Shown piece by piece: positions 13,415-21,202 of a stretch of 27,916 nucleotides of DNA (position 1 is the first letter of the stretch; the number at the start of each line of letters is the position of its first letter). The DNA comes from an uncultured Spartobacteria bacterium (lineage in GTDB: Bacteria; Verrucomicrobiota; Verrucomicrobiia; Chthoniobacterales; JAATET01): the NCBI GenBank assembly GCA_937901895.1, contig CALGTD010000011.1, positions 1 to 27,916 of the forward strand, read 5' to 3'. The position numbers were made by a program, and so were the translations under genes. The notes beneath the pieces are model-generated. The model saw only the letters and a program-made list of their open reading frames with translations, ran no database searches and was not told the origin of the DNA.

Positions 13415-16400
13415 TCAGGAAACAAAATGTGACGCGAAAGCAGCCCGCTCATTGGGAGCCGGCTGCTCACGGACAACCCCCTTGGTCTTGGGGATGATAC
13501 CTGTGCGCCGGCCATCAGGTATTTCAGCGGGTTTCGAGAGCAGGACGTTATATTTTACCGGGACGCCTGTATACGCATCGAGCGGAGGCTTCGCGCTGGG
13601 ACGCTTTTCGACATCCTCGAGCAAGGTCTGGTATTCGAACTTCGCACGTGCGATTTCCTCATCAAGGGGAGTGGAGCGGTCCTTTTCACGCTCCAAGCGT
13701 TCATGGATTAAATTGCTGCGTTCGATGTCGAACTGTGCCGACTCGATAATCTTAGGGAGATTCGCTCGCGCCTTCTTCGTGATATTTACCAGAGCATTCG
13801 GTAGTTCATCCGCTGCACACCATTCTGCGATGTCATCGCCAAAGTTAATGCGCCAATACTCGCTGGTGCGTTCGATCTTCAAAGGAAGGCCAGCGAGGGT
13901 GCCCAACAAACGGGATTCGTCTCGGGCCATCGAAAAGCTAATCCTTCTGAGGGCAATGTTAGCTTCGTCAATGCTCTCGTAGGTTTTACCTTCGAGGGTG
14001 AGGATTTTCAGAATGGGCGTATCCATCCCACCTTCCTCTTTGAACTTCTCGAAGAATGGTTCCACGCGTGCCAGTGTTTGTTCGGCTTTCTCGCGACTTT
14101 CCAAATACCAGCGCATGCTGCGCTCCAACTCTGAGCGTTCACGCTCGATAACCTGTTTGCGCGTAATCAGCGTATTGACCTCGCTCCGCAGGGTCAGAAG
14201 CTGTGCGCTCCGTGGATCTGTGAGTTCAGCCACAAGGTCATTGATGTTCGCCTCAAAGTCATTGATGTCTTGAATGGCGCGCTCGGAACGGGTCGCACGC
14301 CAGATCGCGCTGAACGAATTTGCCTTGCGAGCACAATCAGTGATGATTGCCGATTCGCCAGAGCCTTCCGTAATGTAGTAATACCGGAAGCAGGTATCCC
14401 ACATATTCCCTTGGCGGATCATCCGGCCGTTACGCTGGATAATGCTGGCCGGGTTCCACGGAATATCCAGATGGTGATCGGCGATCACACGGTCCTGGAC
14501 GTTGCGCCCCGTGCCGAGTTTTGCGCCGCTTCCGATAAGTAGGCGGATCGTGCCAGCTCGGGCACCTTGATAGACTTTCTCGAGCTGAGAATCGGGAACA
14601 TCGTTAATGAAGACGCATTCTTCGCGCTTCAACGCTCCTGATTCTGTCACCATGCGAATAAGCTCGTGCGGGGCGGAGAAGTGGACTGTTTCGCCGATCT
14701 TCCTGCCGGTGACCGGGTCGACGATCTTTTCGGCAAGTCGATGGTGATCCAGAAACACGAGCTGGACGCCACGGTCCTTTTCCGTCGCGAATGCATGATT
14801 GGCAATGCGCTTTGCGCACTCCGCCAGCTTGCCGTTCTCAGGCGCCGGCAAAGTAGGATCAACGAGTCGCGGATCGACTGCCGAAAGGATCGCGTCATGG
14901 TAGATCGTGAGCGGATTGTCTAGGCTGGCGGGAACCCATATATGCTTCCCGGTGTCCGGATCCTGGAATCCCTTGCGGATGCAGTTAACGCGACGTAGTG
15001 CGTCGGCCGCCAACTCCTCCTGCGCAGGGCTTTTCGGACTGACAACGATTTCGGGTTTGCCACCGTGGAGCTTCGGACGTTTGACGTCGTCGACGTCACT
15101 TTCCATCACGGTGTCGACGACCGATGAAACCATGGCGCTGAGTTCCGTCGCGTTGACGATCGTATAATTTGGCTTCAGGACCAGCTGGCCATCGATCGTC
15201 GATGCGATTGCCGGATGCGACTCGCAGAACGTGTTTACCCAGTCGTAGAAAGATTCGATCTTCGCCTCCGCCAGGGCTTCCGGCTGAAGGTAGCGCTGAT
15301 AATTGTAAAGCTCGGTGATAGAGCGGTTGAGCATTGTTGCCGTCGCCATCACGACGTTCAGATTCGGTCGCTTTTCGCGCAGCAGGCGAAGTTTGTTAAA
15401 GAAGTCCTCGGTGATCTGATTGCCCTGCGTCGAAAGGTTGGACGGCCCGGATGCTTCGAGATTCCGATAATGGTGAGCTTCATCGACCATCAACCCGTCG
15501 AAGCCGAGCTCTTCGAACGTATAGGGACTATCCTTTGCCGCCTTGGCGATCATCTTGTCGCGCTTCGCGATCAATTTTTCCAACTGGCGATTGATCTTTT
15601 TCTGTGCGGCTTTCGTGGTCGCGGTAAGGGCCTCCGCCCGGAGTTCACGGATTGCTTTATTATCCTCAGCAAGACCGTCATTCAGGCCGAGCGGGATCGC
15701 CTGAAAAGTTTCGAACGTCATTAGAACGACGCATTGCGCGGCGTTCCTGATTTCCTCGGCGGCTTCTCCGCGCGTCGTTTTGGTCAGGGACTTCGGGCCG
15801 GCGATGATCACCTTGAGGTGAGGAAACTTGTCCTGAATCTCCGCGGCGCTTTGAAGCAGCGTGCCCTTCGGAGCCAGAAGAGCGATTTTGTTGTTGTAGC
15901 CACGAACCAAGCGCTCGTTGGCAATGGCGGCAAGAACGAAAGTCTTTCCGGCACCGGTGTAGTGGTTCAAACAGAGATTGTTGCTGATGACACCTTTGAC
16001 GATGGCGGAAAGCTGATGTTTTCGTGGTTTGAAGCCTTCTTTGAGTCCATAAAGTGAAAGAGCATCCGGATCGACGTATGGCCTCGCATAGCGATTAACC
16101 GTGGCGTTATAGATGCGGGTAATCTCGTTGGAGAGGTCTGCATCACTACGAACCCACTCGATGAATGCGTTTCGGAGGAGCGATGCCTTTTCGCTGGCGA
16201 CAATCGACAGCCCCTCATGCAGGACAGGCTTGCCATCGGTGGGATCGGGGATGCGGATTTCAATCGCTCCACCACGGGTGAGAAGACCCTTGAAGATTTG
16301 CGCGCCGCTTCGAATCCGTTCGCCGTTGTGATGAATCGCGTAGGTGCTGTTGTTTTCCGTCGACACCGCTGCACGCGATTTCGATTGAACGGTGACACTC

Positions 16401-18502
16401 CAGCTGCCGTGCTCGTGTGTAACGGAAATTCCCTCGCCGAAGACATGTTTGGCGAATCGCTGGACGTAACTCTTGGGCATCCACGGGGACGCAGGAGAGA
16501 ACGAGATTTCCTCGATCGGAATTGGCTCCGGTAATACCTTTTTGAGGTTTTCGACATTCGCCCGGAAGCGCGGATCAACAGCAGCCGCGGCTTGGGCGAC
16601 CTCAAGTTTACTGGCGACATCACCGCTGAGGTATTCGGCTGCGAGTTGAAGCTTTCCTGTCCCTGGCTCCTCAAAAACGTGCGAAGCAAGTTCTGCTCGC
16701 GCCTGCTCCGGAGTGATTCCGATAAGATTGCCAATCGCTTCGAAATCGATGCGTCCCGTTGCGCGGAAGGTCGCATGCAGAGCTTGAACTGGATTGGAGG
16801 GGCGAACCTCCAGAGTGAGCGGCGGCAACGTAAAGAACTCAGACTTCGCCCACCCATCATTCGTTTTACGTTCAAGTGACCGAAGCACGGCAAGGTCCGC
16901 GGAGGCCCGGAACATGGAAATGTTATCTCGGTCCTGGAGCGGCCCATGTTCTGCAACGAAGCGGTCGTAGATTTGTTCGCACTCCTCGAGCGCTTTTTGG
17001 TATCTGGAAGTGTGGCCGGCAGCGCGAAGCAATGAAGCCTCTCGGGCTTTGTCTCGGATTTCGAGAACGTGAAGTGCCTTCGCTTCGTCGACGGGAGTCT
17101 TGAACTCGACTTCGCGGACGACTCCGAAGGGGTTGCCGTAGACCTTACCTTGGTGTCGGACATAACTGCCAAGCGGAACGCGTAAATCATCGATCGCTGG
17201 ATCTCGGTCCGAAATTGTCGACGACGGCGTGAAAACGATGTCCGCACGTGTAGTGACCGCCGAAGCGACATCTCGCTTCAAGTTGTCAATGCCAACCGGA
17301 TCATCGATCGGATAATGCGGGAGGGTTTCCGCGTAGGTGGCATGCGTATATGGGCAGTCGTCCTGCGCGGGCTCAGAACGCCGAATGGTAAATAGGAAAT
17401 CCGATCGCACATGGCGCGATGCGCCGCAGTGATGGGAGAGGATTTCGAAATCCTCGTGGAAGCCCGCGCGTGCAATCAGAGCATCTCGCACCCCCGCATG
17501 GCGCATGTTGGAATGTCGCTGTCCGAAAAACTCCTGCCGCCGAAGCCAGCCGAAAAACAAGCCATTGGGGCGAATGGTGTTGCCCAGATTCCGAATGAAA
17601 TCATGCGGACTTCCGCCCCAACCAAGTTCACCGCCCGATGCTGCCGATGGCGATTCGACGAGAAAGGCCATGTCGTAGTAGCCCTGCGAGAGGGAGAGCT
17701 TGTGCATTGCACCCGAACGAACATCGACGTCCTCATGCAAATATGAGGCGATCGCAGCCGCGATCGGGTCGAGCGAGTGTAGGGTAACCCGTGCTCTCCG
17801 CCGAAACTGCGGATGACAAACTGACGGAAGTGCTGGTGCCGGGCAGTTGAGAAAGAGGACATTTGCGCCACCAGGGGCATAGCGTTCGGTGGCCGCTTGA
17901 ATACCTTCGATCATGGTCGCGTAAGCGCCGCCTTCGCGATCCCCCGAAGAATTGCCAAGCAAACGAGACTCGAAAAGCATGCTATCCGCGCCCGCGCGAA
18001 ATGGGTCGAATGCTCTATGGTCTGACGGAAGAACGCCACCGGTGTAGAGAGCGAGCATTTCACGCTCTTTCGAAGTCGGAGTGCGGTTCTCCGCCATCAA
18101 GTCGGCGAGAACATTGAGTGCAGCTTCGTTTGCCGCACCGCGATCAAGCCGGGACATCGGTAGCGAAAAGCCCGAGGGGGGAGTCCAAAGCTTCGGTTCC
18201 GGGATCGCCGCCGCATCGGAAACAAACGTGATGGCGAATTCTTCCTCCTCCTCGACTTCGTCGCCCGTTGAGTTGGAAACGTCTTCTTCGGCCTGCGGTT
18301 CAATGATGGGCGGCGTCACCACTTCGACAACACCCGGCTGCGGTAACTCGTCAGCGGGAAGTCCCGTAGCCGATTCTTCGGAAATTGGGTTCAGCTCCTG
18401 GGATATCTGAGACGTAAGTTTTTCAACAGCGTCGTCAGGACCGTCGACGAAAAGCCCGAGTTCAAGTTGTCCAGAAAGGTTGGAGAGAAGCGTGCGACGC
18501 AT
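13415..18502 (-). CDS. DarB-like giant helicase with decayed N-terminal methyltransferase domain
   Basis: The protein is 1695 aa, of the mobile-element family with phage P1 DarB and related 'polyvalent' plasmid helicases. Residues 1-140 are acidic and Pro-rich. About 195-395 resembles an N6-adenine methyltransferase fold, but the SAM-loop position reads VLFLNCPAP and the catalytic NPPY position reads VESPSA (about 280), so it is probably inactive. About 560-680 is the family linker, including EYLSGDVASKLEVAQ. The superfamily 2 helicase follows: Walker A TGAGKT in 847-854, DEAH at 1007-1010, ATATMLNRS, and motif VI QRNGRMIRQG at 1356-1365. A coiled coil lies at about 1400-1640. DarB is co-injected with P1 DNA to block restriction; a similar protective role here is inferred. 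Besides operon transcription it has its own promoter, P7. Confidence 0.88.
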   Translation of the reverse strand: MRRTLLSNLSGQLELGLFVDGPDDAVEKLTSQISQELNPISEESATGLPADELPQPGVVEVVTPPIIEPQAEEDVSNSTGDEVEEEEEFAITFVSDAAAIPEPKLWTPPSGFSLPMSRLDRGAANEAALNVLADLMAENRTPTSKEREMLALYTGGVLPSDHRAFDPFRAGADSMLFESRLLGNSSGDREGGAYATMIEGIQAATERYAPGGANVLFLNCPAPALPSVCHPQFRRRARVTLHSLDPIAAAIASYLHEDVDVRSGAMHKLSLSQGYYDMAFLVESPSAASGGELGWGGSPHDFIRNLGNTIRPNGLFFGWLRRQEFFGQRHSNMRHAGVRDALIARAGFHEDFEILSHHCGASRHVRSDFLFTIRRSEPAQDDCPYTHATYAETLPHYPIDDPVGIDNLKRDVASAVTTRADIVFTPSSTISDRDPAIDDLRVPLGSYVRHQGKVYGNPFGVVREVEFKTPVDEAKALHVLEIRDKAREASLLRAAGHTSRYQKALEECEQIYDRFVAEHGPLQDRDNISMFRASADLAVLRSLERKTNDGWAKSEFFTLPPLTLEVRPSNPVQALHATFRATGRIDFEAIGNLIGITPEQARAELASHVFEEPGTGKLQLAAEYLSGDVASKLEVAQAAAAVDPRFRANVENLKKVLPEPIPIEEISFSPASPWMPKSYVQRFAKHVFGEGISVTHEHGSWSVTVQSKSRAAVSTENNSTYAIHHNGERIRSGAQIFKGLLTRGGAIEIRIPDPTDGKPVLHEGLSIVASEKASLLRNAFIEWVRSDADLSNEITRIYNATVNRYARPYVDPDALSLYGLKEGFKPRKHQLSAIVKGVISNNLCLNHYTGAGKTFVLAAIANERLVRGYNNKIALLAPKGTLLQSAAEIQDKFPHLKVIIAGPKSLTKTTRGEAAEEIRNAAQCVVLMTFETFQAIPLGLNDGLAEDNKAIRELRAEALTATTKAAQKKINRQLEKLIAKRDKMIAKAAKDSPYTFEELGFDGLMVDEAHHYRNLEASGPSNLSTQGNQITEDFFNKLRLLREKRPNLNVVMATATMLNRSITELYNYQRYLQPEALAEAKIESFYDWVNTFCESHPAIASTIDGQLVLKPNYTIVNATELSAMVSSVVDTVMESDVDDVKRPKLHGGKPEIVVSPKSPAQEELAADALRRVNCIRKGFQDPDTGKHIWVPASLDNPLTIYHDAILSAVDPRLVDPTLPAPENGKLAECAKRIANHAFATEKDRGVQLVFLDHHRLAEKIVDPVTGRKIGETVHFSAPHELIRMVTESGALKREECVFINDVPDSQLEKVYQGARAGTIRLLIGSGAKLGTGRNVQDRVIADHHLDIPWNPASIIQRNGRMIRQGNMWDTCFRYYYITEGSGESAIITDCARKANSFSAIWRATRSERAIQDINDFEANINDLVAELTDPRSAQLLTLRSEVNTLITRKQVIERERSELERSMRWYLESREKAEQTLARVEPFFEKFKEEGGMDTPILKILTLEGKTYESIDEANIALRRISFSMARDESRLLGTLAGLPLKIERTSEYWRINFGDDIAEWCAADELPNALVNITKKARANLPKIIESAQFDIERSNLIHERLEREKDRSTPLDEEIARAKFEYQTLLEDVEKRPSAKPPLDAYTGVPVKYNVLLSKPAEIPDGRRTGIIPKTKGVVREQPAPNERAAFASHFVS

Positions 18503-18536
18503 GGAGCAGAGTGTGTCGTTAGCGGTTTTTGGTCAA
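18503..18536 (-). promoter_or_regulatory. Leaderless-type promoter P7 for the giant helicase, inside the operon
   Basis: On the minus strand: -35 TTGACC (18536-18531), a 17-base spacer, -10 CACTCT (18513-18508), five bases, then ATG at 18502. The -35 box lies within the last codons of the VWA gene and the spacer spans its stop. This would give the giant helicase and the UvrD-like helicase an independent supply. Confidence 0.6.
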
Positions 18537-20939
18537 CCGGCCGTCATGGGAGGAAGTTTGTAACGAGAGGCTTTCGGGTATCTCGTTGGCGATGTCCACC
18601 GTTAGCGGATTGCCGACAATCTGTGGGGCAATGGGGTAGAGGTTGGGATTCTGCGCCCATTTACAGAATTCGAAGAACATGGTTTCGAAGGCCTCTTTCG
18701 GGTTCCCAGAGTAATCGTAGAGAATTCCACCGTGGGGTTGATTGCAGATCCGCGCGGCACTCCGAATCGTCGCATCACAGGATTGAAATTGAGCCGGGTG
18801 ACTACCGAACCCAATGAGGAGCGAAGGCGCGGCGATTCGCATCCGATGACGAGCGGATTCATTGACATCTTCCATGCCGCAGTTGCAGTCGGAAATGATT
18901 ACGAGCCGCGATCGGGAGAGGTTGGGGCGCGCCTTTTGAACGAGTTTGGCGGTGGTGGTGAGAGACGAGGAAGCGAGGTCGGTTCCGCCATCACATTTCA
19001 TTCCGACAATGCGCCGGAGATCCTCCATTCGGCTCGCCGGGGAGGTGGAGCCATGACAAATGATGCCTGTATTGTTTCCGTTATTGAGAACCGCAACGAC
19101 GGGAATGTTGAACTTTGCCGTTGCCTCCCGAAGAACGAGGAGGAATTGCTGGACTCGGCTCCAGCACGGATTCATTGAACCAGATCCGTCTATTGCGACG
19201 ATGAAGTGATCATAGTTGGGCGCGAGCTTGCCGGTTTCGACAAAAGTCGGTTCGTCATTGAGGAACGGGGGTTCGTTGGAAAAGGGGTTGTCGAGACGGC
19301 GTGCAATCGCGCCGGGACTGATGATGGAGCCCGTCTGCGCAGCCACCTCTGAAGGCGGACCAGAATCCAATGTGGTGCTCGAAATGCTATTTGCCAAAAG
19401 TCGCTGGGCGCGGTCGATCAACTGGCGATTGTCGGAAAGCGCCGCTTGGGACCTTCTCAAATCTCCTTTTGGAACCTCGATGAGTTTGCCGTCGCCGGTG
19501 GCGCGGTTGTATCCGCGTGAGTAATGATTCTTTTCTTCGGCGTCATCGCGCGAAGAAGCATCAAATTCCTTGCCTAGCGGAACTTCCTGCGCGCCGTCTG
19601 GTGCGCCATGGCCATAGCCTTCTTCCAACGCATCCAGCAAATCTTCGAGAACTTCAGATGGCATTTGCTCGAGTAGCTTTCGAGCATCCTCAACCCCGGT
19701 GTCGCGCTCTTCCGCAACGTCATCGGAACGACGACCAACACTCCGCTCCTGCTTGTCGTCGGTTGGAGCATCGCCCTTGTGACCGATCGCGTCTTTCTGT
19801 GAGCGCGACGGTGACGACTCCGCCTCCTGATCTCCACGGCCAACTCCGTCGCCTTCCTCGGACCGGTTGCCATGTGAGGATTCTGCGGACTCCCCCGCGG
19901 AGCCTGCACCCTTTCCGGTGTCGTCGCGTTCGCTGCCTGTGTCGGACTCCTTTCCGTTTCCAGAGGATGAACTGGATCCCGAGATTCCTTCGGAGGGGCT
20001 GTCTTGCTCAGCGGATTCTCCACCGCCGTCACCATGACCCTTGCCGCCGCCGTCGTTCCCCTTCTCGGCGGCGCCCCCTTCCATGGATTGTTCCTGTTGC
20101 TGGCCCGATTTACCTTTTTCTTTCTGCTGTTTTTGTCGCTGTTTCAGGACGTCGCGAATCAGTTTTTTAAGCTCCTCAGGGGATAGTGACTTGCTGACGT
20201 CTTCCGCATTCTCGAGTTCGAAGTATTTGATGAAGCGATCGGCGATGATGTTGGCGGAAGCCACCCAATCACGGCTCGCCTCCTTGAGGGAAATGAAGTC
20301 GAACGGATCGTCAGGTTGTGCTTCGTAGCAAGCCAGAGCATACGGCTCGATTTCTTCAGCGAAGGCGCGTGCCCGAGGGTGTTCGATCCGGCTGGCGGCT
20401 GCCGTGTAATGATCGCGAAAGGACTTCGGATAAAGCGACGGGACCCAGAGGCTGGTCCAGAAATCGAGAAATTCGCGGTGTGGAGGTATGTCCACAGTGC
20501 CGTGGGCCTGTTCCGCCTCGCCACGCTTTTCGGAGATCAGATTGAAGAACTTCCGGAATGCGCCTGCACGCGACGGGTCAAACGTGACCGCGGCGCGGTC
20601 GATTCGCCAATCCTCGAGATGATTGATGACCTGGCTGGCGAGCGGATTGCGATAAGCCGGCCAGTATCGTGTCCATGCGGCATGAAACGCTTCGTGGGCA
20701 ATGACCGCTGCTGCGCAGGCGCGTTTTGCGTCCTTGCTCAAGGGCGCCTCCACAAGCGTCTCCCCCAGGGCCTCCGTGAAAACGATGCGTTTTCTGATCA
20801 GGTCGTAGTAAGCCGTGTCGCTACGTCCATCCGGGACCAACTGAACATCCGTGACGCGATCGATCGCCCTGGGCACGGAATGGATTTCCGTGCGGGCAAT
20901 ATCAGTGAGTTCGGTTCTGAGCTCGTCGAGAGAGTCCAC
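18519..20939 (-). CDS. HExxH plus VWA-domain protein (CobT-like partner of the AAA+ ATPase)
   Basis: The protein is 806 aa from GTG 20939, two bases after the preceding stop. Near the N-terminus HEAFH (82-86) in AVIAHEAFHAAW is a zinc-metallopeptidase-like motif; NHLEDWRID about 20 residues on could give a third ligand. Residues about 260-420 are a long Ser/Gly/Glu/Asp-rich low-complexity region. The C-terminal VWA domain has the metal-binding DGSGSM at 584-589, a Thr in GGTDLASSS, and SDCNCGMEDVN. This order (peptidase-like, acidic linker, VWA) is that of CobT and of VWA partners of MoxR ATPases, which remodel or load metals into target complexes. The AAA+ gene lies two genes upstream in the same operon. 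The target is unknown. Confidence 0.85.
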   Translation of the reverse strand: MDSLDELRTELTDIARTEIHSVPRAIDRVTDVQLVPDGRSDTAYYDLIRKRIVFTEALGETLVEAPLSKDAKRACAAAVIAHEAFHAAWTRYWPAYRNPLASQVINHLEDWRIDRAAVTFDPSRAGAFRKFFNLISEKRGEAEQAHGTVDIPPHREFLDFWTSLWVPSLYPKSFRDHYTAAASRIEHPRARAFAEEIEPYALACYEAQPDDPFDFISLKEASRDWVASANIIADRFIKYFELENAEDVSKSLSPEELKKLIRDVLKQRQKQQKEKGKSGQQQEQSMEGGAAEKGNDGGGKGHGDGGGESAEQDSPSEGISGSSSSSGNGKESDTGSERDDTGKGAGSAGESAESSHGNRSEEGDGVGRGDQEAESSPSRSQKDAIGHKGDAPTDDKQERSVGRRSDDVAEERDTGVEDARKLLEQMPSEVLEDLLDALEEGYGHGAPDGAQEVPLGKEFDASSRDDAEEKNHYSRGYNRATGDGKLIEVPKGDLRRSQAALSDNRQLIDRAQRLLANSISSTTLDSGPPSEVAAQTGSIISPGAIARRLDNPFSNEPPFLNDEPTFVETGKLAPNYDHFIVAIDGSGSMNPCWSRVQQFLLVLREATAKFNIPVVAVLNNGNNTGIICHGSTSPASRMEDLRRIVGMKCDGGTDLASSSLTTTAKLVQKARPNLSRSRLVIISDCNCGMEDVNESARHRMRIAAPSLLIGFGSHPAQFQSCDATIRSAARICNQPHGGILYDYSGNPKEAFETMFFEFCKWAQNPNLYPIAPQIVGNPLTVDIANEIPESLSLQTSSHDGRLTKNR

Positions 20940-20941
20940 GA

Positions 20942-21202
20942 CTAATCGGAAAAGACGGGAAGTGGGCGGAAATCACCAAGCGAACGAAAAGTGAGTAGGA
21001 TCGCATTGAGATCCGAGGGACGGTAGGCAACGTCGGCAGCCAGCTCAGGAGTTAGCTCCCCTGCTCGAATGGCGCGGACCAGCACAGTGAAATGCGCGTT
21101 TGAGTCGATACCGAACGCGAGCACGACGTCTGGATCAGGAAACGTGTCGACCTGAGCGTATTCGAAAAGCCGTGTGGCAAGAACGGAAGCGTCTGTGGTC
21201 AT
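20942..21202 (-). CDS. Unknown 86-residue protein between the AAA+ and VWA genes
   Basis: The protein has 86 residues and starts at ATG 21202, overlapping the stop of the AAA+ gene in an ATGA arrangement. Its stop is two bases before the GTG of the VWA gene. The sequence is predicted mostly helical and mildly acidic (TRLFEYAQVDTF, VRAIRAGELTPELAADVAY). It has no signal peptide or membrane helix and no recognised family. Coupling on both sides suggests a stoichiometric adaptor or stabiliser of the AAA+/VWA pair, which is an inference. Confidence 0.75.
   Translation of the reverse strand: MTTDASVLATRLFEYAQVDTFPDPDVVLAFGIDSNAHFTVLVRAIRAGELTPELAADVAYRPSDLNAILLTFRSLGDFRPLPVFSD

Noticed and set aside
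15967..17271. A 434-codon minus-strand reading frame inside the giant helicase gene
   Set aside because: It is a different frame of the same strand as the well-supported helicase, is full of Arg/Ser, has no recognisable motif and no start signal. It is a by-product of GC-rich codon use.
19574..20035. Ser/Gly/Glu/Asp-rich stretch of the VWA protein as a tandem repeat
   Set aside because: The composition is low-complexity but I found no repeated unit of fixed length in the DNA; it is better described as a disordered linker.
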